Shown here: one piece after another, positions 23,295-27,725 of the stretch
Position numbering within the stretch: the stretch's first letter is position 1
Layout of the letters: each line of letters starts with the position of its first letter
From: DASPTH01 sp035623515
GTDB taxonomy: Bacteria > Actinomycetota > Acidimicrobiia > IMCC26256 > DASPTH01
Length of the DNA stretch: 27,725 nucleotides
NCBI GenBank assembly: GCA_035623515.1
Contig: DASPTH010000062.1
Span: forward strand, 1 to 27,725
Direction of reading: 5' to 3'
The notes under the pieces: generated by a model
What the model was told of the DNA's origin: nothing
Database searches by the model: none
Seen by the model: only the letters and a program-made list of their open reading frames with translations
Made by a program: the position numbers and the translations under genes

Positions 23295-23568
23295 AGCGGC
23301 GCCGCGGCGCGCGGCGGGAGCGAGCTACGAGATCATCGAAGGCCTCGCGGTCGTCATCGATCCCGAGGGACGCGAGCTCGTCACGCTGAACGAGGTCGGC
23401 ACGCTGGTCTGGGAGCACCTCGACGGCGAGCGCGACGTGCAAGCCCTCGTCGACGAGCTCTGGCCCGGGTTCGACGGCGTGACCCGCGACGAATTCGAGC
23501 GCGACGTCCGCGCCTACCTCGACGAGCTGCGCGACGCGGGCATCCTCGAGGCCACCGAGGGCGACTGA
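23287..23568 (+). CDS. PqqD-like protein (RiPP recognition element)
   Basis: A 93-residue PqqD family protein: ASYEIIEGLAVVIDPEGRELVTLNEVGTLVWEHLDGERDVQALVDELWPGF, then DEFERDVRAYLDELRDAGIL. This is the typical three-strand wing plus three-helix fold with the NxxGxxxWxxLDG pattern. PqqD-type domains bind leader peptides and hand them to modifying enzymes. GTG 23287 overlaps the last 8 bases of ccr, so it is probably translated from the same transcript. The next three same-strand genes look like partners: a peptidase, an HprK-like kinase and a PP-loop enzyme. HprK-related kinases paired with PqqD-like proteins are known in uncharacterised HPr-rel systems. Confidence 0.9.
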   Translation: MAEAAPRRAAGASYEIIEGLAVVIDPEGRELVTLNEVGTLVWEHLDGERDVQALVDELWPGFDGVTRDEFERDVRAYLDELRDAGILEATEGD

Positions 23569-23570
23569 TC

Positions 23571-23996
23571 GTGGAGCCGGACCGACGGGAGGAAACACCC
23601 GCGGCGGTGCGCGCGAAGGCGCGCGTGTTGCGCCGTCGGGTCGAGCAGGGGTCGCTCTGGCTGTCGGTCGAGGGCGAGTCGATGGGCCCCACGCTCGGGG
23701 GCGACTCGGAGGTGTTGCTCGTGGGGGCGGTTCGCCCGCGGCGGGGCGAGATCTGGGCGTTCTACAGCGACACCGGCGACCTCGTCGTGCACCGCTGTCT
23801 CCGGGTCACGTCGACCGCCGCGGTGTTCCAGGGCGACCGGCACCGGCGCATCGACACGATCGACGACGACCTCCTCGTGGGAAGGGCGGCTGCCGTCCGT
23901 CGCGACGGCCGGACGCGCCCCCTCGGACGCGGGAACCGGCTCAGGGGCTGGACGCTGCGCACGCGCCGAGCGCTCAAGGCTCGGCTGGTCGGCTAG
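23571..23996 (+). CDS. S24/S26-type peptidase-like protein, soluble
   Basis: A 141-residue protein with signal-peptidase/LexA-fold motifs. LSVEGESMGPTLGGDSEVLLVG carries the nucleophile Ser37 (G-x-SM-x-P), RRGEIWAF is the following strand, and LVVHRCLRV has His74 where bacterial type I signal peptidases carry Lys, as in Ser/His type B (SipW/archaeal-like) enzymes. FQGD follows. No transmembrane helix is visible, unlike secretory signal peptidases, so it likely acts in the cytosol. It lies 2 bp after the pqqD-like gene. In this setting a leader-peptide protease is the best guess; a regulatory LexA-like role is less likely since no DNA-binding domain is present. Confidence 0.85.
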   Translation: MEPDRREETPAAVRAKARVLRRRVEQGSLWLSVEGESMGPTLGGDSEVLLVGAVRPRRGEIWAFYSDTGDLVVHRCLRVTSTAAVFQGDRHRRIDTIDDDLLVGRAAAVRRDGRTRPLGRGNRLRGWTLRTRRALKARLVG

Positions 23997-24008
23997 CGAG
24001 GTGGCGGA

Positions 24009-24122
24009 TCAGGTGTCGTCGGTGTCGTTGTCGGTGGCACTGCCGACCCCGTCGGCGAGCATGCCCGCGATCGGTTCGCGGCTCTTGATCTCCGGGCGTT
24101 GGTACGGGTGTCGAGTCGCCAC
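24009..24122 (-). CDS. Candidate RiPP precursor peptide, 37 residues
   Basis: A small reading frame on the strand opposite to its neighbours fills almost the whole gap of the cassette: 12 bp from the peptidase stop and 33 bp from the kinase start. GGAGGGAG (24127-24134) gives an excellent ribosome binding site 4-7 bases before GTG 24122. The peptide starts MATRHP, then YQRPEIKSREPIAGML, then a small-residue stretch (ADGVGSAT) and an acidic end DNDTDDT. Y7-x-x-P10-x-I12 resembles the YxxPxL motif by which lasso-peptide leaders bind their PqqD-like partner. About 86% of third codon positions are G or C, like real genes here. Inference: leader at residues 1 to ~20, core in the Gly/Ser/Thr/Asp-rich end, which offers acceptors for phosphorylation or lactam/amide formation. 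No homologue is known to me. Confidence 0.62.
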   Translation of the reverse strand: MATRHPYQRPEIKSREPIAGMLADGVGSATDNDTDDT

Positions 24123-24155
24123 CGTGCTCCCTCCGAGGGTCGTCGGGCGGCCGAC

Positions 24156-25124
24156 ATGCTAACCCAACCGGCGCCGTTGGCGACCGAACACGTGCTCGCG
24201 GGGTGCACCGTCGACCTGGTCGGCGTACCCGCCCGGCTGAGCGCCGGCGAGGCCGACGGTGCCGATGCCCTGGCCGGCCTGTTCCGGGCGGCCCGCCCCT
24301 CGGCCGAAGCTCCGCTCGTCTCGATCCACGCCACGATGGACGACGTCGCGCTGCCGGCGGTCGACCCCGACGTCTCCACCGACGAGTTCGACATGTGGCG
24401 CGACGACGGCACGTTGTACGTCCGCCAGCGCCGGGGGGTGGTCGCGCGACTGGTGGCCGGTGCCGTCACGATCGGCGGACGTGCCGACTCGTACCCGGTG
24501 GTGTTCCGGCGCACGGCGCTCACGGTGCTGCCCGCGCTGCTCGCACCGCACGATGTCCAGCTCGTCCATGCTGCTGCCATCGCGCGCGGCGAGCGCGCGG
24601 TGCTCGTGCTCGGGACGAGCGGCGCCGGCAAATCGACGCTGGCGTTCTGCGCGCTGCGCGGAGGTTGGGACGTGCTGAGCGACGACCTCGTCGGCGTGCG
24701 CGGTGAGGGCGCGGCGCTCGCCGTCACCGGGGTGCCGCGTCCGTTCGCGGTGCCCACCGAGCTGCTCGACGACGGGGTCACGGTGGCGTCCGCGCTGGGC
24801 GAGCAGCGCCGCCGCCGCGAGCTCCCGGCCGACGTCGTCGCGCACGGTTGGCGCGGGGTCGCGGGGATCGTGGTCGTCGAGCACGGAGAGGACGCCCGCG
24901 GTGAGCTCGAGCGGATCGACGCGCACTCGGTGCTGCGCGGCGTGCTGTCGTCGTGGTCACCGAGCGGCGGCGCGCACGACCTGGCCGCGATCCTGCCGCC
25001 CGCGGCCGAGCTCGCACGCCGGCCGGCACTGGTCCTCCGGCTCGGTCGCGAGGTCGAGGCGCGTGTGGCCGACGCGGTGTCGCTCCTCGAGCGCGCCGGC
25101 GATGAGCTGGGTTGCGCGCCGTGA
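24156..25124 (+). CDS. HPr kinase-like protein
   Basis: A 322-residue protein whose C-terminal half resembles the HPr kinase/phosphorylase ATPase fold: VQLVHAAAIARGERAVLVLGTSGAGKSTLAFCALRGGWDVLSDDLVGVR. The Walker A is at residues ~152-161 and the acidic DD at 176-177. The HxxA segment before it matches the HxxxV element of such kinases. The N-terminal ~130 residues are a variable strand-rich domain. Classical HPr substrates are not in view. HprK-like kinases occur in some RiPP clusters, for example the paeninodin lasso cluster, where one phosphorylates the peptide C-terminus. Here a peptide ending in Thr lies next door, divergently. Its stop overlaps the next start (GTGA). Confidence 0.85.
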   Translation: MLTQPAPLATEHVLAGCTVDLVGVPARLSAGEADGADALAGLFRAARPSAEAPLVSIHATMDDVALPAVDPDVSTDEFDMWRDDGTLYVRQRRGVVARLVAGAVTIGGRADSYPVVFRRTALTVLPALLAPHDVQLVHAAAIARGERAVLVLGTSGAGKSTLAFCALRGGWDVLSDDLVGVRGEGAALAVTGVPRPFAVPTELLDDGVTVASALGEQRRRRELPADVVAHGWRGVAGIVVVEHGEDARGELERIDAHSVLRGVLSSWSPSGGAHDLAAILPPAAELARRPALVLRLGREVEARVADAVSLLERAGDELGCAP

Positions 25125-26332
25125 GCACGCGACCGCTCGGTGAGCTCCGCATCGCGCCGCCCCGTCCGGAAGCGGGCCGGCTCCGGCTGTCGGCCGAGCT
25201 CCACGCGCCGAACGGTGCCCGCGACGAGCTGTGGTACGAGATCGACGAGTACGCACAGGGCGCGCTCGTCGACAGTGCCGACCCGTTCGTCACCGCGTTC
25301 CTGCCGCTCGCGATGCGCCGAGGGCACGACCTTCGCGTCGTGGGCGGGGCCGTGAGCCCCTCCCTCGTGGAGAACCTCGCGCGCTTCCAGGAGGTCTGGC
25401 ACGCCTGGCACGGGCTGCCCATCGTGTCGGTCGTCGCCGACGAGGAGCACGAGCGCGCCGAGCGGCCGGGCCCCGCGGTCACGTCGTTCTCCGGCGGTGT
25501 GGACTCGGCATTCACTGCCTGGCGACACACGAGGGGCACTGCGCCGCGTGGCCCGAAGCTGACCGCGGCGCTGATGCTCCACGGCGTCGACATCCCGATC
25601 GCCAACGTCGTCGGCTTCACACGGTCCGCGGCCCGCTCCCGCCGGATGCTCGACAGCCTCGGGCTCGATCTCGTGACGGTCCGCACCAACGTGTTCGCGG
25701 TGGCAGGAGGCCGCGACTACCCGATCGCCGCGGGGCTCGCGTCGGGGTTCCACCTGCTCGGCGCGCGGTTCGGTACGGGACTGGTCCCGAGTACCACGAG
25801 TTACCGCCACCTCGTGTTCCCGTTGGGATCGAGCCCGGTGTCCGACGCGCTCCTCGGCAGCGACCGCCTCGAGGTGGTGCACGACGGGGCCGGGGACGAA
25901 CGCTTCGACAAGATCGCGCAGCTCGCGACGTGGGACGAGGCGCTCGACTCCTTGCGGGTCTGCCTCAGCGACCCGCAGCACCACCGCAACTGCGGCCGGT
26001 GCGTGAAGTGCATGATGCTGCTCCTCACGTTCCGCGTGCTCGGCGTCACGCCCCGCTGCTTCGACACGCCTCCCTCCGACGACGAGATCCTCGCGTGGAT
26101 CCCGTCGTTGCCGAGCCGACCCTTCGACGTGCAGGACGCATGGACGCTCGTGGAGCAAGCAGCGCGGCGGGGGATCGACGAGCCGTGGACGAGGGCGCTG
26201 CGGCGCAAGCTCCTCGTGATCCGCACGAAGGAAGCGGTGCGCCGCGGTGCACCCGCGTGGTCGGCACGCGTGACCGACGTCCACCGCCGGGTGGCGCGGG
26301 CGCTCCGGAGCCGTCGCGGGGAGCCGTCGTAG
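25121..26332 (+). CDS. PP-loop ATPase with QueC-like zinc site
   Basis: About 403 residues. An N-terminal domain of ~115 residues precedes the ATP pyrophosphatase loop TSFSGGVDSAFTAW (SGGVDS at 124-129). Near the end, C281 (RVCLSD), then C291, C294 and C297 (NCGRCVKC) give a C-x9-C-x2-C-x2-C arrangement like the zinc site of QueC (7-cyano-7-deazaguanine synthase). QueC-type enzymes adenylate a carboxylate and convert it to an amide or nitrile. The extra N- and C-terminal parts and the genomic setting argue against queuosine synthesis. In this cassette it could activate an Asp or C-terminal carboxylate of the candidate peptide, as asparagine-synthetase-like enzymes do in lasso-peptide synthesis. 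It overlaps the kinase gene by 4 bp. Confidence 0.84.
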   Translation: MSTRPLGELRIAPPRPEAGRLRLSAELHAPNGARDELWYEIDEYAQGALVDSADPFVTAFLPLAMRRGHDLRVVGGAVSPSLVENLARFQEVWHAWHGLPIVSVVADEEHERAERPGPAVTSFSGGVDSAFTAWRHTRGTAPRGPKLTAALMLHGVDIPIANVVGFTRSAARSRRMLDSLGLDLVTVRTNVFAVAGGRDYPIAAGLASGFHLLGARFGTGLVPSTTSYRHLVFPLGSSPVSDALLGSDRLEVVHDGAGDERFDKIAQLATWDEALDSLRVCLSDPQHHRNCGRCVKCMMLLLTFRVLGVTPRCFDTPPSDDEILAWIPSLPSRPFDVQDAWTLVEQAARRGIDEPWTRALRRKLLVIRTKEAVRRGAPAWSARVTDVHRRVARALRSRRGEPS

Positions 26333-26371
26333 TCTGACTCGCCGGAGGCGAAGCACCAGGAGCGGAAACCC

Positions 26372-26776
26372 ATGCTCACCGAGATCGACCACGTCGCCAT
26401 CGCCGTCAACGACCTCGACGCCGCGATCGAGTACTACCGCCGGGCCTACGGCGTGGAGGTCGCCCACCGGGAAGTGGTCGAGCGCGACGGCGTGGAGGAG
26501 GCGCTCCTCCGCGTCGCCGATTCCTACGTGCAGCTCCTCACGCCCATCCGCGACGACTCCACCGTGGCGAAGTACCTCGAGCGCAAGGGTGAGGGGCTCC
26601 ACCACGTCGGGTACCGCGTGGCCTCGTGCGCCGCGGCCCTCGACCGGCTGAAGGCAGAGGGCTTCCAGGTGATCGACGAGGAGCCCCGCCCCGGCAGCCG
26701 CGGCACGACCGTCGCCTTCGTGCACCCGAAGGGTGCCTTCGGCACGCTCATCGAGCTCGTCGAAGAACCTGAGTAG
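26372..26776 (+). CDS. mce: Methylmalonyl/ethylmalonyl-CoA epimerase
   Basis: A 134-residue glyoxalase-fold protein of the methylmalonyl-CoA epimerase family. It has IDHVAIAVNDLDAAIEYYRRAYGVEV with metal ligand H7, the ADSYVQLLTPI segment, EGLHHVGYRVASCAAALDRLKAEGF with a second His, RGTTVAFVHPKGAFGTLIELVE with the closing Glu. It interconverts (2R)- and (2S)-methylmalonyl-CoA and often ethylmalonyl-CoA. ATG 26372 follows CAGGAGCGG. Together with ccr upstream and the carboxylase downstream it suggests ethylmalonyl-CoA pathway or propionyl-CoA metabolism. Confidence 0.94.
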   Translation: MLTEIDHVAIAVNDLDAAIEYYRRAYGVEVAHREVVERDGVEEALLRVADSYVQLLTPIRDDSTVAKYLERKGEGLHHVGYRVASCAAALDRLKAEGFQVIDEEPRPGSRGTTVAFVHPKGAFGTLIELVEEPE

Positions 26777-26890
26777 AGACCGCTCAACTTTTCTGCCTGC
26801 CTGAGGAATAGCTTCTGGCGCAGGGTGCGTTGGACCCGCCAGTAGCCGGTACGCCTACGCCGAGTAGGGATCAGGAAGGACAGGTAGACC

Positions 26891-27316
26891 ATGTTGGTAC
26901 GGTATGACCCGTTTCGTCAGCTCGACCGCCTGAGCGAGGACTTCTTCGGGAGCCATCCTTCGCGCCCGCGGCAGTGGATGCCGATGGACGTGGTGCAGCA
27001 CGGCAACGCCGTGGAGCTGCGCTTCGATCTGCCGGGCGTGGCGCCCGAGTCGATCGACGTCACCGTCGAGCGCCAGGTGCTGACGGTCGAGGCCGAGCGC
27101 TCCTGGGCCCCGGCAGAGGACGACGTCGTGCTCCGGCGTGAGCGGCCCCAGGGCTCGGTGACCCGCCACGTCACGCTGGCCGAGACGCTCGACACCGACC
27201 ACCTCGAGGCGCACTTCGACGCCGGTGTGCTCACGGTCACGATCCCCGTCGCCGAGCAGGCCAAGCCCCGCAAGGTCGAGATCCAGACCGGCGCCTCGGC
27301 CGCGATCGACGCCTGA
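26891..27316 (+). CDS. Small heat shock protein Hsp20
   Basis: A 141-residue small heat shock protein. The N-terminal RYDPFRQLDRLSEDFF is typical of actinobacterial Hsp20, the alpha-crystallin domain runs from ~residue 30 to 125 (MDVVQHGNAVELRFDLPGVAPESIDVTVERQVLTVEAER, then VTRHVTLAETLDTDHLEAHFDAGVLTVTIPV with the conserved GVLTVxIP), and KPRKVEIQTG is the C-terminal motif. It holds unfolding proteins for refolding. AGGAAGGA lies before the ATG. No clear HspR or HrcA site is seen in the 114 bp upstream gap. Confidence 0.94.
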   Translation: MLVRYDPFRQLDRLSEDFFGSHPSRPRQWMPMDVVQHGNAVELRFDLPGVAPESIDVTVERQVLTVEAERSWAPAEDDVVLRRERPQGSVTRHVTLAETLDTDHLEAHFDAGVLTVTIPVAEQAKPRKVEIQTGASAAIDA

Positions 27317-27346
27317 GCCGAACACCGCCCAGCGACATCCCAGCCA

Positions 27347-27384
27347 CGGCCCGGCCCCGCTCACCTCCCGGCGGGGCCGGGCCG
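27347..27384 (+). terminator. Strong GC hairpin after hsp20
   Basis: A perfect 14 bp stem CGGCCCGGCCCCGC/GCGGGGCCGGGCCG with a 10 nt loop lies 30 bp after the hsp20 stop. There is no T-run, common for high-GC actinobacterial terminators. A second GC-rich inverted repeat follows to about 27440. Confidence 0.65.
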
Positions 27385-27467
27385 CGCGCGCGGCGAGGTT
27401 GCGAAAGCGCGCGCTGAACGCGCAAATTGCCGCGCGCTCGCACGCGACCCACACCGGCCGCGCTCGG

Positions 27468-27473
27468 TAGCCT
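27468..27473 (+). promoter_or_regulatory. -10 box TAGCCT for the carboxylase gene
   Basis: TAGCCT lies 38 bases before ATG 27512, after the hsp20 terminator, so the carboxylase gene probably starts a new transcript. Confidence 0.4.
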
Positions 27474-27511
27474 CTTCGTCCGGGCGTCGACGTGCCACGG
27501 GATGGAGCGAC

Positions 27512-27725
27512 ATGGCCGCGGAAGAAGAAGACATCCAGAGCGTGGCCGAGGTCGAAGCGCTGCACGGTGACGAGGCGCCCACGGCCCTGGCTACGCCCCA
27601 TCCGATCGAGGCACGACTCGTCGAGTTGGCCGAACTCCGTGAGCAGGCGCTCCACGCAGGGAGCGCGGCGGCCGTCGAGCGCCAGCACCAGCGCGGGAAG
27701 CTGACCGCCCGCGAGCGAATCGACC
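27512..27725 (+). CDS. Acyl-CoA carboxylase carboxyltransferase (beta) subunit, 3' truncated by window
   Basis: The first 71 residues are visible. After an acidic lead (MAAEEEDIQSVAEVEALHGDE) comes ARLVELAELREQALHAGS, then AAAVERQHQRGKLTARERID. The RQHxRGKLTARERID element is the N-terminal signature of propionyl-CoA/acetyl-CoA carboxylase beta subunits, which transfer CO2 from biotin to acyl-CoA. ATG 27512 follows GGATGGAG. The frame is open to the window end. Propionyl-CoA carboxylase is likely given the neighbouring epimerase and ccr, but acyl specificity lies outside the window. Confidence 0.9.
   Translation, partial: MAAEEEDIQSVAEVEALHGDEAPTALATPHPIEARLVELAELREQALHAGSAAAVERQHQRGKLTARERID

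Noticed and set aside
24009..24122. Classic lasso-peptide precursor
   Set aside because: The YxxP motif fits, but no Thr at -2 before a Gly/Ala with Asp/Glu at 7-9 and a long tail is evident, and the lasso B2 and asparagine-synthetase-type genes are absent. I keep it as a broader RiPP candidate.
23993..26725. 910-codon minus-strand frame across the cassette
   Set aside because: Antisense shadow of the kinase, PP-loop and epimerase genes, Arg/Asp/His-rich. The real small ORF on this strand is in another frame.
26777..26890. HspR (HAIR) operator upstream of hsp20
   Set aside because: Only a CTCAA-like half and a distant TGAG are visible; symmetry is too poor.

Overview
The window is high-GC DNA (strong G/C bias at third codon positions, frequent GTG starts) from an actinobacterium. 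Evidence for this is a mycothiol-type maleylpyruvate isomerase family protein, many TAnnnT -10 boxes including several leaderless starts, a dnaX-ybaB-recR cluster with a small SRP RNA gene upstream, and a crotonyl-CoA carboxylase/reductase. An Acidimicrobiia-like lineage is my best guess, but that is inference.

Layout. 1-3345: the end of a peptide ABC transporter (OppD-like, OppF-like), converging on an oppositely oriented substrate-binding protein. 3558-9476: a mixed accessory stretch with a methyltransferase, a broken AMP-ligase end, a cyclic-nucleotide-domain protein divergent from a MarR regulator, an APH-fold kinase, a decayed GFA-family gene, a RibD/DHFR-like reductase, a VapBC-type toxin-antitoxin pair and a mycothiol-family protein. 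9668-11087: tRNA-Ser, a TMEM175-like channel with a GyrI-like protein, and the SRP RNA. 11088-11486 is non-coding and rich in hairpins. 11487-15336: an unusual secreted SurE/propeller-like fusion converging on an MMPL transporter. 15436-18300: dnaX, ybaB, recR. 18371-20557: four small membrane proteins, three with proline-rich tails. 20691-23294: a thiolase divergent from crotonyl-CoA carboxylase/reductase. 26372-27725: methylmalonyl/ethylmalonyl-CoA epimerase, Hsp20, and the start of an acyl-CoA carboxylase carboxyltransferase subunit. Thiolase, Ccr, epimerase and carboxylase together suggest C4/C5 acyl-CoA carboxylation (ethylmalonyl-CoA or propionyl/methylmalonyl-CoA metabolism).

The most interesting part lies between ccr and the epimerase (23287-26332). 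It is a compact cassette of a PqqD-like peptide-binding protein, a soluble S24/S26-type peptidase with a Ser/His signature, an HPr-kinase-like protein and a QueC-like zinc-bearing PP-loop enzyme. In the only gap of the cassette, on the opposite strand, sits a 37-codon reading frame (24009-24122) with a strong ribosome binding site and a YxxPxI motif like those in RiPP leader peptides. I read this as a candidate RiPP-type peptide modification system whose parts parallel lasso-peptide machinery (recognition element, protease, ATP-dependent PP-loop enzyme, HprK-like kinase) but belong to different families.

Other points of note are a four-copy family of hairpin repeats in intergenic DNA, a tRNA-Ser with G in place of the near-universal U33, and two palindromes in the MarR/cNMP divergent promoter.
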